A stretch of 64,000 bases of DNA. Source: Novosphingobium sp. ZN18A2 (GTDB lineage: Bacteria; Pseudomonadota; Alphaproteobacteria; Sphingomonadales; Sphingomonadaceae). Shown one piece after another: positions 19,117 through 28,652 of the stretch (the first letter of the stretch is position 1; every line of letters begins with the position of its first letter). Where the stretch lies: contig NZ_CP136651.1 of assembly GCF_036784765.1 (NCBI RefSeq), forward strand, positions 3,174,001 to 3,238,000, in the 5' to 3' direction. A model generated the notes under the pieces. That model had not been told where the DNA came from. It made no database searches and saw only the letters and a list, made by a program, of their open reading frames with translations. Made by a program: the position numbers and the translations under genes.

Positions 19117-19496
19117 TGCTGCGCCGCGCCGATCCATCGGAAGCCTATCGCCGCGTCGATTTCGACGCACGCGTGAACGGGGCGAGCCCGCAGCAACTGG
19201 TAGACCTGTGCCTTGAACAGCTGACGGGTTCCATCGACCGGGCGGTGTTTGCCGATGCGCGCGGGGACAACGCGATGAAAAGCGCGGCGCTGACCCGCGC
19301 CGTCGCCGCGTTGACCGCGCTGCAACTGGGGGTGGATTCCGCCAATCCGGCAAGCGGCGCGCTTTTGCAGCTTTACGGGGCCGCCCGCCGTGCGGTGCTG
19401 GACAGTGCGGTTGCATTCGATCCCGCGACGCTCAATTCGATCCGTGACGATTTCAACGACATCCGCAAGGCGATGCACGGCGGCGTGGCGGCCTGA
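19116..19496 (+). CDS. fliS: flagellar export chaperone FliS
   Basis: The 126-residue helical protein has the FliS pattern (AYRRVDFDARVNGASPQQLVDLCLEQL and NPASGALLQLYGAARRAVLDSAV). It binds the C-terminus of flagellin in the cytoplasm and prevents early polymerisation. ATG 19116 sits on the fliD stop. It is the last gene of the flagellar run. Confidence 0.9.
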   Translation: MLRRADPSEAYRRVDFDARVNGASPQQLVDLCLEQLTGSIDRAVFADARGDNAMKSAALTRAVAALTALQLGVDSANPASGALLQLYGAARRAVLDSAVAFDPATLNSIRDDFNDIRKAMHGGVAA

Positions 19497-19586
19497 CCCG
19501 GTACGCACCGCAAGATCAATGACCAAAACGGGACGGTCGCGCCACAACGGTTGCGCCGCGCGGCCTGTGCCGTAAATGCATCCGTC

Positions 19587-20315
19587 ATGGCAGTAATCGC
19601 GGTCTATTCAGTGAAGGGCGGCGTCGGCAAATCGACGCTGGCCGCCGCGCTCGCGTGGAGTTCGGCCACGGTTTCGCGCCGCCATACCCTGCTGTGGGAT
19701 CTCGACGTGCAGGGCGCGGCCGCATTCCTGACCGGACACGAAAGGCCGCACGGCAAGCAGGCCGCTTCGATCTTCAGCCGCGAAACTGCACCGGCCGATC
19801 TTGTGCGCCACACGCGGTGGGACCGGCTGGACCTGCTGCCCGCCGACGACAGCCTGCGCGAGATAGACAGCCTGTTCGCCCGGATCGGCAAGAAGCGGCG
19901 GCTGGCCCGGATGACCGAGGCGCTTTCCAGGGATTACGAGCGCATCATCCTCGATTGCCCGCCGGTGCTCAATTCGCTGTCCGACCAGGTCATCCGCGCG
20001 GCGGACCTGATCGTGGTGCCGCTGCCGCCCAGCCCGCTTTCGCGCCGCGCGCTTACCGCGATCCGCGATGAACTGGTTCGCAACCACAAGAAGCACCCGC
20101 CGATCCTGCCGGTGCTTTCGATGGTCGACATGCGCCGCACGCTGCACCGCGAAGCTGTGGCCGAAGCGAACGGCTGGCCGGTGATCCCGATGTCCACCCA
20201 TCTTGAACAGATGGCCACGCGGCGCGAACCGATCGGTGCCTTCGCGCCGTCTTCCCCCGCCGCGCAGGCCATGGCGCGGGTATGGACCGGGATAGAACGC
20301 AAGCTCTGTTCCTGA
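19587..20315 (+). CDS. ParA-family ATPase
   Basis: The 242-residue deviant Walker ATPase has KGGVGKST at residues 10-17, switch I LLWDLDVQGAAAFL and Walker B RIILDCPPVLN. ATG 19587 is chosen because the Walker A motif follows at once, as in ParA/MinD proteins. It lacks an obvious MinD-type membrane helix at the C-terminus. ParA-like proteins position plasmids, chromosomes, chemoreceptor arrays or flagella; no ParB partner is adjacent. It lies 90 bp after fliS, so a flagellar-number or placement role (FlhG-like) is possible but is only inference. Confidence 0.85.
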   Translation: MAVIAVYSVKGGVGKSTLAAALAWSSATVSRRHTLLWDLDVQGAAAFLTGHERPHGKQAASIFSRETAPADLVRHTRWDRLDLLPADDSLREIDSLFARIGKKRRLARMTEALSRDYERIILDCPPVLNSLSDQVIRAADLIVVPLPPSPLSRRALTAIRDELVRNHKKHPPILPVLSMVDMRRTLHREAVAEANGWPVIPMSTHLEQMATRREPIGAFAPSSPAAQAMARVWTGIERKLCS

Positions 20316-20319
20316 AGGA

Positions 20320-21210
20320 TCAGCCGCACGGCAGGCGCTGCTTCGCCTTGCCCCACCCGGACAGCGCCCTGCTTTCCGCACGGCGCAGCAGCCTGTCGGC
20401 ATCGCGGATGCAGAACGCCTGCGCGGTTTCGATATCGCCAAGCTCGTCCCAGCCGACCGGCGCGGCAACCGGCGCGCCCGATCGCGCCCGCGCGGAATAA
20501 GGCACGATCGCCGTCGATCCGCGCTGGTTGCGCAGCCAGTCGATGAAGATGCGGCCTTCGCGCTTTGCCTTGCTCATCGTCGCGACGAAGCGATCCGGAT
20601 CGGTTTCCGCGAAATCGGTGGCCACAGCCTTCGCGAAATCCCGGTGCGCTTCCCACGAATGGCCCGCCGTCAGCGGCACGACCACGTGGATGCCCTTGCC
20701 GCCGGTCAGCATGGCAAAGCTTTCCAGCCCGGCATCGTCCAGCCGGTCGCGGATTTCCCTTGCGGCGCGCTTTACGTCGGCGAAATCCAGCCCCTCGTCC
20801 GGATCGAGGTCAAACACCATGCGATCGGGCCGCTCCACCGCGCTTGCCAGCGCCGCCCAGCCATGGAACTCGATCGTGCCCATCTGCACGCAGGCGCGTA
20901 TCCCTTGCGCACTGTCGAGCCAGAGGTAGCCGGCCTCGTCCCCGTCCTTTTCCCTGATCGAAGCCACGTGCACGTGCGGGCCGAAACCGCCGGTATCGTG
21001 CTTCTGGTAAAAGCATTTCCCGCCGCGCCCTTGCGGGCACCGCACCAGGCTGACCGGCCTGTCCGCCGCGAATGGCAGCATCACAGGCGCGATGGCGGCA
21101 TAGTAATCGGCAAGGTCGCCCTTGGTCTCGCCGCTGTCGGGAAAGAATACGCGTCCCGGATGCGTGATCCCTTCCGCATCCTGCGATCCCGGCGGTCCTG
21201 CTTTCGGCAC
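20320..21210 (-). CDS. LigD-type DNA polymerase/primase (stand-alone)
   Basis: The 296-residue protein matches the LigD polymerase domain (archaeo-eukaryotic primase fold). It has ITHPGRVFFPDSGETKGDLADYY at the N-terminus, the catalytic DxD pair in MVFDLDPDEGLDF, and TGGKGIHVVVPL. Such enzymes add nucleotides at broken ends during non-homologous end joining. Start GTG 21210 follows a strong GGGGAG site by 8 bases. No ligase or nuclease domain is fused and no Ku gene is near, unlike full LigD. Confidence 0.9.
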   Translation of the reverse strand: MPKAGPPGSQDAEGITHPGRVFFPDSGETKGDLADYYAAIAPVMLPFAADRPVSLVRCPQGRGGKCFYQKHDTGGFGPHVHVASIREKDGDEAGYLWLDSAQGIRACVQMGTIEFHGWAALASAVERPDRMVFDLDPDEGLDFADVKRAAREIRDRLDDAGLESFAMLTGGKGIHVVVPLTAGHSWEAHRDFAKAVATDFAETDPDRFVATMSKAKREGRIFIDWLRNQRGSTAIVPYSARARSGAPVAAPVGWDELGDIETAQAFCIRDADRLLRRAESRALSGWGKAKQRLPCG

Positions 21211-21353
21211 ACGGCGCTCCCCAATTGCAGTCGCGCCTGAAATACGCGCCTGCCCCCTCTCCTGTCGAGCTTCCGCCCCGCCTGACCCGTTCCTGACGGC
21301 CGCACGGCTTTGCTTGCCGCACCGCCCCGCTGCACTGTAGAGTATGTTCCGAT

Positions 21354-23510
21354 ATGGCCACACAGCAGATCAACGTCCCGTCCGCCGCCAACGAAGACCC
21401 CTTGCCGCGGGGGGACAGCCGCTATTTCAACCGCGAGCTTTCGTGGCTGCGGTTCAACCGGCGCGTGCTGGCCGAAGCGGAGAACACCGCCTACCCCCTG
21501 CTGGAGCGGCTGCGCTTCCTGTCGATCTCAGGCAACAACCTGGACGAGTTTTTCATGGTCCGCGTGGCGGGCCTTTACGGGCAGGTGCAGCAACACATCG
21601 AAACGCCGTCCATCGACGGGCTGACACCGCAGCAGCAGCTTCCGCTGGTCGCGGCCGAGGCCGATGCCCTGATGGCCGACCAGCAGGCCCTGTGGCGTGA
21701 ACTGCGCCCGCTTCTGGTTGCCGAAGGCATCCAGGTGCTGGAGATCTACGACATAGACCGGCGCGCCGAGGCGGAACTTGAAAGCTTTTTCGACCTCCAG
21801 CTGTTCCCGGTCATCACACCGCAGGCGCTGGACCCGGCGCACCCCTTCCCTTTCATCCCCAACCTGGGCCTGTCGATGCTGTTCGAGCTTCGGCGGCGGA
21901 GCGACGGGGAACTGGTGCGCGAACTGATCATGCTCCCGTCGGGCCTGCCGCGCTTCTTCACCTTCGCGGACGGCATGCGCTGCATCCCGATCGAAACCGT
22001 TCTGCGCCATTTTTCCGAAAAGCTGTTTCCCGGCTTCGAGGTGATCGGTTCCGCCGCGTTCCGCATCATCCGCGACAGCGATATCGAGATAGAGGAAGAG
22101 GCCGAAGACCTTGTCCGCTATTTCCGCACCGCCATAAAGCGGCGGCGGCGCGGGCAGGTGATCCGCCTGGAAGTGGAATCCGCGATTCCGCCCGAGTTGC
22201 AAAGCCTGATTACCCGCGAACTGGGCGGGGAGGACGCCTTCCTGATCCAGACCGACGGGTTTCTGGGCCTGTCCGATCTGTCCCAGATCGTCGATCTCGA
22301 CCGGCCCGACCTGAAGTTCGCCCCCTATACCGCCCGCTTTCCAGAACGCATCCGCGAACACGACGGGGATTGCTTCGCCGCGATCCGCCAGAAGGACATC
22401 ATCGTCCACCACCCCTACGAAAGTTTTGACGTCGTGCTGGCGTTCCTGAACCAGGCGGCGGCGGACCCGGACGTGGTGGCGATCAAGCAGACGCTTTACC
22501 GCGCAGGCAAGCAGGGCGCGGTGATCCGCGCGCTGTGCGACGCGGCGGAAGCCGGCAAGTCGGTAACGGCGGTGGTCGAGATCAAGGCCCGCTTCGACGA
22601 GGAACAGAACCTGCAATGGGCCGCGCAGCTGGAACGGTCGGGCGTGCAGGTGGTCTATGGCTTCATCGAGTTGAAGACCCACGCCAAGATCAGCCTTGTC
22701 GTGCGCCGCGAAGGCGACGGCATCCGCACCTATTGCCACTTCGGCACCGGCAACTATCACCCGATCACCGCGCGCATCTATACCGACCTCTCGTTCTTCA
22801 CCGCCGACCCCGTGGTCGCGCGCGATGCGGCCGAAGTGTTCAACTATGTCACCGGCTATATCGAACCCACGAACCTTGAAGTCCTGACGGTCAGCCCGCT
22901 CAACCTGCAAAGCCACCTGTTCGAACTGATCGACCGCGAGATAGAGAACACCCGCAAGGGGCTTCCATCGGGCATCTGGGCCAAGATGAACTCGCTTTCC
23001 AACCGCGCGGCGATAGACAAGCTTTACGAGGCGAGCCAGGCCGGGGTGCCGATCCGCCTGATCGTGCGCGGCGTGTGCTGCCTGCGCGCGGGCGTGCCCG
23101 GCCTTTCGGAAAATATCGAGGTCAAGTCCGTGATCGGCCGCTTCCTTGAACACAGCCGCATCTGGGCCTTCGCCAATGGCGAGCCGCTGCCCAGCCGCAA
23201 CGCCGATGTCTATATCTCGTCCGCCGACTGGATGAGCCGCAATTTCGAACGGCGCGTGGAATATTCGCTGCCCATCCGCAACAAAACCGTGCACGATCAG
23301 GTGCTTGGCCAGGTGATGATGGCGAACCTTCTGGATGACGAGCAAAGCTGGTTTCTCCAGCCCGACGGTAGCTATGTCCGCGCCACGCCGGGCGATCCGC
23401 CGTTCAACCTGCACCGCTATTTCATGACCAATCCTTCGCTGTCTGGTCGCGGTGCCGCGCTGGATACGACTGGCGCCGTGCCCAAACTGTCCCTACACAC
23501 GCGCGAGTGA
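21354..23510 (+). CDS. ppk1: polyphosphate kinase 1
   Basis: The 718-residue protein has the full Ppk1 layout: an N-terminal helical domain (RELSWLRFNRRVLAEAEN, LRFLSISGNNLDEFFMVRV), a head domain, and two PLD-like catalytic domains. The segment ELKTHAKISLVVRREG carries a catalytic His. It also has HYFGTGNYH-like HFGTGNYHPITARIYTDL, and SADWMSRNFERRVE near the end. It reversibly makes polyphosphate from ATP. It overlaps the exopolyphosphatase gene by 4 bp, so enzymes for making and breaking polyphosphate are co-translated. Confidence 0.97.
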   Translation: MATQQINVPSAANEDPLPRGDSRYFNRELSWLRFNRRVLAEAENTAYPLLERLRFLSISGNNLDEFFMVRVAGLYGQVQQHIETPSIDGLTPQQQLPLVAAEADALMADQQALWRELRPLLVAEGIQVLEIYDIDRRAEAELESFFDLQLFPVITPQALDPAHPFPFIPNLGLSMLFELRRRSDGELVRELIMLPSGLPRFFTFADGMRCIPIETVLRHFSEKLFPGFEVIGSAAFRIIRDSDIEIEEEAEDLVRYFRTAIKRRRRGQVIRLEVESAIPPELQSLITRELGGEDAFLIQTDGFLGLSDLSQIVDLDRPDLKFAPYTARFPERIREHDGDCFAAIRQKDIIVHHPYESFDVVLAFLNQAAADPDVVAIKQTLYRAGKQGAVIRALCDAAEAGKSVTAVVEIKARFDEEQNLQWAAQLERSGVQVVYGFIELKTHAKISLVVRREGDGIRTYCHFGTGNYHPITARIYTDLSFFTADPVVARDAAEVFNYVTGYIEPTNLEVLTVSPLNLQSHLFELIDREIENTRKGLPSGIWAKMNSLSNRAAIDKLYEASQAGVPIRLIVRGVCCLRAGVPGLSENIEVKSVIGRFLEHSRIWAFANGEPLPSRNADVYISSADWMSRNFERRVEYSLPIRNKTVHDQVLGQVMMANLLDDEQSWFLQPDGSYVRATPGDPPFNLHRYFMTNPSLSGRGAALDTTGAVPKLSLHTRE

Positions 23511-24976
23511 ATCTCGCCGGACCGCAAGCTATCGTAGACATCGGATCGAATTCGATCCGGCTCGTCGTGTTCGGGGGCGCAGCGCGCGCGCCCGTCGTCC
23601 TCTACAACGAAAAACTGATGGCCGGCCTTGGCCGCGGCGTGATCGATACCGGGGCGCTGGACGCGGAAGGCATCGCGGTGGCGCTGGCAGGGCTGGAACG
23701 GTTCGCGGGGCTTCTTGACGGCATGGACCTGTCCTCGCTGCGCGTGGTGGCGACGGCGGCGGTGCGCGAGGCGGCGAACGGTCCCGACTTCGTGGAGCAA
23801 GTGCGCGCGCTGGGCCTGCCGGTCGAAGTGCTGGACGGCACGGGAGAAGCGAACGGCGCGGGTTATGGCGTGATCGCCGCGATGCCCGATGCGGACGGGC
23901 TGGTCGCCGACATGGGCGGCGGCAGCCTGGAACTGGTTCGGGTGCGCGATGGCGAGGTCCACCGACAGGCATCGTTCGCGCTGGGCGCATTGCGCGTCGC
24001 CGCGATCCGCGCCAGGGGCAAGCCCGGCCTGAAGGCGGAGGTGGAAGCCGCGCTGACGTCGCTCGAATGGCTGGACGAATGCCGGGGCAAGCCGCTCTAC
24101 ATCGTCGGCGGCACCTGGCGCTCTCTCACCCGCGTCCACATGGACGAACGCAAGTTTCCGCTTTCGGTCATCGGCAACTACACCTTCCCCGCGGAAGACG
24201 TGAAGCCGCTGTTCGCCGCGGTGGAAGCGATGGACAAGGCGGACCTGAAGGCAATCCCGCAGGTGAAGACGCCGCGCATCCCCTATCTGGAAGACGGCGC
24301 GGCCCTGCTGAACGCACTGGTGGATATCATCGGCCCCGGCGCGATTGCCGTTTCCGCCTATGGCCTGCGCGAAGGGTTGCTTTACGAATCGCTCACCCCC
24401 GAACAGCGTGCGCGCGATCCGCTGATCGAAGGCGTGCGCTATCTTACGCAGGCACAGCAGCAATTCCCCTTCTACGCCGAGGCACTGCACACCTGGCTGG
24501 ACGGGCTGTTCCCGGACGAACCGCCGCAATGGCGCCGCCTGCGCCAGGCCTCCGCCCTGCTTCGCGGCACCGGCTGGTCAAGCAATCCCGATTTCCGCGC
24601 GCTGGGCGGAGAGGAACTGGCCCTGCACGGCGCGTGGACCGGCGTTACGCCCGCCGACCGGGCCATGATGGCGGCGGCCCTGTTCGTCGGCATGGGCGGC
24701 GGTGGAGGCGAGCCGGAAATTCTTTCACGGCTGGCAGGCGACAAGGAACTGGCGCGCGCGCGGGCATGGGGATACGCGATGCGCCTTGCACAGCGCGTGT
24801 CCGGCGGCGCACCCGCCACTTTGCGGCGCACGGCGGCGACGTTGGAAAAGGGCCAGTTCGTCCTTTCGATTCCCCGCTCGCTCGACGCGCTGGTTGACGC
24901 AACGCTGGAACGCCGCATGGCGCGCGTGGCCGATGCGCTGGGCGCCAGGACGCCGCGCATAGACTTTACCGACTGA
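23507..24976 (+). CDS. ppx: exopolyphosphatase / Ppx-GppA phosphatase
   Basis: The 489-residue protein belongs to the ASKHA fold: phosphate-1 motif IVDIGSNSIRLVVF, LRVVATAAVREAANG, and phosphate-2 motif VADMGGGSLELV. It also has the C-terminal helical (HD-like) half typical of long Ppx proteins. It removes terminal phosphate from polyphosphate or pppGpp. The start is GTG 23507 inside the ppk1 end (GTGA). Confidence 0.95.
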   Translation: MNLAGPQAIVDIGSNSIRLVVFGGAARAPVVLYNEKLMAGLGRGVIDTGALDAEGIAVALAGLERFAGLLDGMDLSSLRVVATAAVREAANGPDFVEQVRALGLPVEVLDGTGEANGAGYGVIAAMPDADGLVADMGGGSLELVRVRDGEVHRQASFALGALRVAAIRARGKPGLKAEVEAALTSLEWLDECRGKPLYIVGGTWRSLTRVHMDERKFPLSVIGNYTFPAEDVKPLFAAVEAMDKADLKAIPQVKTPRIPYLEDGAALLNALVDIIGPGAIAVSAYGLREGLLYESLTPEQRARDPLIEGVRYLTQAQQQFPFYAEALHTWLDGLFPDEPPQWRRLRQASALLRGTGWSSNPDFRALGGEELALHGAWTGVTPADRAMMAAALFVGMGGGGGEPEILSRLAGDKELARARAWGYAMRLAQRVSGGAPATLRRTAATLEKGQFVLSIPRSLDALVDATLERRMARVADALGARTPRIDFTD

Positions 24977-25050
24977 TCGGCGAAAGCTGATCCACCGGAA
25001 ATTGCACCAGACCGCCTTCCCTCGCTGGACAGGCGCCGCGGGTCTTTGCC

Positions 25051-25734
25051 ATGACGGCGCCCATGTGGACGCTCCACCATTTCGCCCTCTGCCCGTTCAG
25101 CCGCAAGGTACGCCTCCTGCTCAGCGAGAAGGGCGTCGCCTACGAGCTTGAGACAGAACACCCGTGGGACCGGCGCGAGGAATTCTTCGCGCTCAACCCG
25201 GCGGGCCGTACACCCGTGATCCGCAACGACGAACGCGGCGTGACGCTGATAGACAGCCGCGCGATCTGCGAATATTTTGAGGAAACGGTCGAAAAGGCGC
25301 CGATGATCAACGGCACCGCCGCAAACCGTGCCGAGATTCGCCGTCTGGTGGCCCTGTTCGACGAAAACTTCTTTGCAGACGTTACCGCGCCCCTGATGGG
25401 CGAGAAGATGCACAAGCGCCTGTTCCTGCGCCAGCCGCCCGACAGCCGTATGCTGCGCGAGGCGATGCGCCTGGCGGACGAGCATCTGGACTATATCGAT
25501 TACCTGATCGACAACCGCCCCTGGATCGCCGGCGCGACAATGAGCCTGGCCGACCTTGCCGCCGCCGCGCAGGTATCGGTCGCCGATTACCTGGGCGGGA
25601 TCGACTGGTCTGGCCACGAACAGGCGCGCGGCTGGTATTCCGTGTTCAAGAGCAGGCCCAGCTTCCGCCCGCTGCTGTCCGAACGCATGGGCGGCATCCA
25701 TCCGCCCTCGCACTATGCGGAAGTGGACGCCTGA
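25051..25734 (+). CDS. glutathione S-transferase family protein
   Basis: The 227-residue protein has a thioredoxin-like N-terminal domain (LHHFALCPFSRKVRLLLSEKG, NPAGRTPVIRNDERG, DSRAICEYFEE) and a helical C-terminal domain (DEHLDYIDYLIDNRPWIAGATMSLADLAAAAQVSVADYLG). CPFS is a cysteinyl-type active site. The cytosolic substrate is unknown. An in-frame Met four codons later is a possible start. Confidence 0.9.
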   Translation: MTAPMWTLHHFALCPFSRKVRLLLSEKGVAYELETEHPWDRREEFFALNPAGRTPVIRNDERGVTLIDSRAICEYFEETVEKAPMINGTAANRAEIRRLVALFDENFFADVTAPLMGEKMHKRLFLRQPPDSRMLREAMRLADEHLDYIDYLIDNRPWIAGATMSLADLAAAAQVSVADYLGGIDWSGHEQARGWYSVFKSRPSFRPLLSERMGGIHPPSHYAEVDA

Positions 25735-25763
25735 CCGGCGGGTTTCGTGCCAAGGTTTAGCGG

Positions 25764-26711
25764 TCAGGCCGCGGCGCGCTCGCCAAAGCGGCCATGCTTG
25801 CGATAACGGGTCATCCACCGGTCGAGGAACAGTGACAGCGGACGCGCCTTCACGCCCAGGTCGCCAAGGCCGGGCAAGGTGCCGCCCGCCACGTTTCCGG
25901 CCTGCAGCAAGGCCCACTGGTCACGATTGATCGGTGTGCCGGGCAGCGCCGCGATCAGGCCCGAAACACCGTCGGGCAATTCCACGAACACCCGCTTGCG
26001 CCCCTGCGCCGCCGCGATCCTGCGGTTGAGCTCCAGCATCGTCAGCACATCAGGGCCGGCCAGTTCATAGGTCTTGCCGCCGTGCGAAGCCGGATCGGCC
26101 AGCGTCTGCGCCACCGCTTCGGCGGCATCGTCCACGAACAAGGGCTGCAGCTTCGCCTGCGGGCCGAACACCGGCAGAACCGGATAGGTGGAAATCAGCC
26201 CCGCGAACATCGTGACGAATTCGTCGTCTTCGGCGAACAGGACGGAAGGACGCAGCACCGTCGCCTTGGGGAAAGCGGCGAGCACCGCGGTCTCGCCCTC
26301 GGCCTTCGTCCGGGCATAGCCGACCGCAGAGGACGCATCGGTGCCGATTGCCGAGACGTGAACATAGGCGGAAACGCCCGCATCGCGCGCGGCGGCGGCC
26401 ACGCGGCCCGCGCCTTCGCCCTGCAACGAATCGAGATCGCCCGCGAAAGCCCCGACAAGGTTCACCGCAGCGTCCGCCCCGGCGAACGCCGCGGCAACCG
26501 TTTCCGGCTTCGTCACATCCACCCGGCCGAACTGGACCTGGCCCAGGTTGGCAAGCGGCTTCACCCGCCACGCCTTTTCCGGATGCCGGCTGCAAATGCG
26601 CAGCCGCGCCCCGCGCGAAAGCAATTCCTGCGCGATATGCGTGCCGAAAAAGCCGCTGCCGCCGATCAGCGTAACGATCCTGCCTTCGAGATCGCGCGTG
26701 GTCTTGCCCAT
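25764..26711 (-). CDS. NDUFA9-like NAD(P)-binding protein (SDR, complex I-associated)
   Basis: The 315-residue atypical short-chain dehydrogenase has a Rossmann motif (VTLIGGSGFFGTHIAQELLSRGARL), DVTKPETVAAAFAGADAAVNLVG and SAIGTDASSAVGYARTKAEGE (YxxxK). The last 80 residues resemble bacterial relatives of the complex I subunit NDUFA9, including a C-terminal RPLSLFLDRWMTRYRKHGRF. ATG 26711 is used; an in-frame ATG at 26735 is nearly as good. Confidence 0.85.
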   Translation of the reverse strand: MGKTTRDLEGRIVTLIGGSGFFGTHIAQELLSRGARLRICSRHPEKAWRVKPLANLGQVQFGRVDVTKPETVAAAFAGADAAVNLVGAFAGDLDSLQGEGAGRVAAAARDAGVSAYVHVSAIGTDASSAVGYARTKAEGETAVLAAFPKATVLRPSVLFAEDDEFVTMFAGLISTYPVLPVFGPQAKLQPLFVDDAAEAVAQTLADPASHGGKTYELAGPDVLTMLELNRRIAAAQGRKRVFVELPDGVSGLIAALPGTPINRDQWALLQAGNVAGGTLPGLGDLGVKARPLSLFLDRWMTRYRKHGRFGERAAA

Positions 26712-26869
26712 CGAATCGCCCGTTCCTGCTGTCATTGATCCAGGGGCAAGCACAAAACCGCGTCGGCGCCTGCCCGTCACCAAGCGCCTTTGCACATGCG
26801 AAGGGCGCTTATCAATGCCCTCGATCAACCGGGATGGCCCCTTTCGACGCGCAAAGGCATTTTGTGCCA

Positions 26870-26899
26870 TTGACAAAGCCCGACGCCCCCCGCTATCGG
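26870..26899 (+). promoter_or_regulatory. probable promoter of tRNA-Leu
   Basis: A consensus -35 TTGACA at 26870-26875 is followed after 18 bases by TATCGG (26894-26899). The tRNA starts about 43 bases further on. The -10 is a weak match, so this is an inference from spacing and the perfect -35. Confidence 0.45.
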
Positions 26900-26941
26900 C
26901 GCGCTCCTACCCGGCGAGCGGACATAGCCGTATCGCCCCGT

Positions 26942-27028
26942 GCCCAGATGGCGGAATTGGTAGACGCACCGTCTTCAGGTGGCGGCGCTCGAAAGGGCGT
27001 GGAGGTTCGAGTCCTCTTCTGGGCACCA
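26942..27028 (+). tRNA. tRNA-Leu (anticodon CAG)
   Basis: The acceptor stem GCCCAGA (26942-26948) pairs with TCTGGGC (27018-27024), and ACCA is encoded at 27025-27028. The anticodon arm CCGTC-TTCAGGT-GGCGG gives anticodon CAG. A long class II variable arm (CGCTCGAAAGGGCG region) and a GGTTCGAGTCC T-arm confirm Leu. Its 3' end serves as the integration site for the neighbouring island. Confidence 0.97.
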
Positions 27029-27029
27029 T
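27012..27029 (+). repeat. left attachment site (attL) in the tRNA-Leu 3' end
   Basis: The sequence TCCTCTTCTGGGCACCAT recurs at 30145-30161 with a single G missing. A tRNA 3' end beside a tyrosine integrase is the classical target arrangement. Confidence 0.65.
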
Positions 27030-27205
27030 TTGTTCTCATCAGAACGTTCCAAAACATTGCAGAAATGGCGGAATTCTGCCATTCTTGACCTCTAGCGCAG
27101 AAAGCGAGGTCTTGTTTTGTTCCGCTTTGTTCCAACGTCTCTGGGGGCCTCGGCTGGGGGCTCCAGCCCAAAAGGCCCCAATTTGCAAAAAAGTGAGGCC
27201 CCCAA

Positions 27206-28399
27206 ATGAGCCTCAATGTGCAGGAAATCAAAGGCTTCCGGGCTGCCGACAAATCGTACAAGAAATACGACTCGCGGGGGCTGCTGCTTCTGGTGAAGCC
27301 AAACGGCTCCAAGCTCTGGTATTTCAAGTACCGCTTCGGCGGGAAGGAAAAGAAGCTACCCATCGGCGCGTTCCCAGAGGTCAGCCTGTCGCAAGCGCGC
27401 CAGCTTCGCGACCGAGCGCGGCTCAAGGTTTCGGATGGCATCGATCCGATGCTGGAGCGGAAGCGCAAGAAGGCCAGGATCAAGTTAGGTGCAGAGAACA
27501 CCTTCGAGGTCATCGCCAACAAGTACATCGACGAGAAGATGGTGCCCGAAGGCAGGGCAGAAGCCACGCTGCGCAAGGCGCGCTGGTTCCTCGACCTGCT
27601 CAAGCCCGCGATCGGCAATATGCCAATCAACGATGTCGATCCGCAGTTGATGCTGGCGGCGCTCAAGAAGCTCGAAGCCAAAGGCAATCTCGAAACTGCG
27701 AAGAAATGCCGATCCTTCGCAAGCCGGGTGTTCCGGTATGGAGCCGCGCTTGGCCAGTGCCAAACCGATCCAACCTCGATCTTGCAAGGCGCACTGGTGA
27801 CGCCAAGAGCACGGCATTACGCGGCTATCCTCGAACCCGAGAAGTTGGGCGGGCTGCTTCGCGCTATCGATGACTTCGAATGCTACCCGGCTACGAAGTT
27901 CGCGTTGAAGATTGCACCGCATGTCTTTGTTCGACCCGGTGAGCTTCGCCATGGCGAATGGAACGAGATCGATTGGGACAAGGCCACCTGGACAATTCCG
28001 AAAGGCAAGATGAAGGCGCGCCGGACCCATGTGGTGCCGCTGTCACGGCAGGTGTTGGAGCTGTTTCGAGAGCTAAGATCGATTACCGGCAGCAAGGGCT
28101 ACATCTTCCCGGCGTTCCATACGCGCCAGCGCCCGATGAGCGAGAATACCATCAACGCGGCATTTCGCCGCATGGGCTTCACAAAGGACGAAGTGACGGC
28201 ACATGGCCTACGCTCAACGGCTTCGACCATGCTCAACGAGAGCGGGCTCTGGCACCCGGATGCCATCGAAAGGGCTCTCGCGCACGGCGACAGTAACGCT
28301 ATCCGAGGCGTGTACAATCGCGGCAATTACTGGGATGAGCGTGTGAAAATGGCTCAGTGGTGGAGTGACTATTTAGACAGTCTTCGGCATCGGGATTAG
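27206..28399 (+). CDS. int: tyrosine-type integrase (P4-like, DUF4102 N-terminus)
   Basis: The 397-residue protein has an N-terminal DUF4102 arm-binding domain (DSRGLLLLVKPNGSKLWYFKYRFGGKEKKLPIGAFPEVSL), a core-binding domain, and the catalytic domain. Visible catalytic residues are Arg in VRPGELRHGEW, His-x-x-Arg in HGLRSTAS, a second His in ALAHGD, and Tyr in GVYNRGNYWDE. It recombines attP with the tRNA 3' end. It starts about 180 bp downstream of tRNA-Leu and appears intact. Confidence 0.94.
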   Translation: MSLNVQEIKGFRAADKSYKKYDSRGLLLLVKPNGSKLWYFKYRFGGKEKKLPIGAFPEVSLSQARQLRDRARLKVSDGIDPMLERKRKKARIKLGAENTFEVIANKYIDEKMVPEGRAEATLRKARWFLDLLKPAIGNMPINDVDPQLMLAALKKLEAKGNLETAKKCRSFASRVFRYGAALGQCQTDPTSILQGALVTPRARHYAAILEPEKLGGLLRAIDDFECYPATKFALKIAPHVFVRPGELRHGEWNEIDWDKATWTIPKGKMKARRTHVVPLSRQVLELFRELRSITGSKGYIFPAFHTRQRPMSENTINAAFRRMGFTKDEVTAHGLRSTASTMLNESGLWHPDAIERALAHGDSNAIRGVYNRGNYWDERVKMAQWWSDYLDSLRHRD

Positions 28400-28602
28400 C
28401 GGCCGTGGGGCATGTGCAACGGCGCGCCACCAAGCGTGCGACTTAATTGTCGCTATCTAAAGTCGTCGAAACGACCGCATTCTTGCAACAGGCTGATTGC
28501 AGTTTGCAGTCGGTCAGGTGTCGGAACCGGAACTCCGCCAACCGAGGCTCCGGGAGTTAGCGTCCAGCCCCCTTCGTCCATCACGATCCGTAAGCGCAAC
28601 AG

Positions 28603-28628
28603 TGAAGCGTCCCGGGTTTTCCGGAGGC
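28603..28628 (+). repeat. left terminal inverted repeat of the IS3 element
   Basis: It is identical over 26 bases to the reverse complement of 29915-29940; the match stops one base further inwards. Confidence 0.93.
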
Positions 28629-28652
28629 TCCTATTTGTGAGAAGGAGCCACA

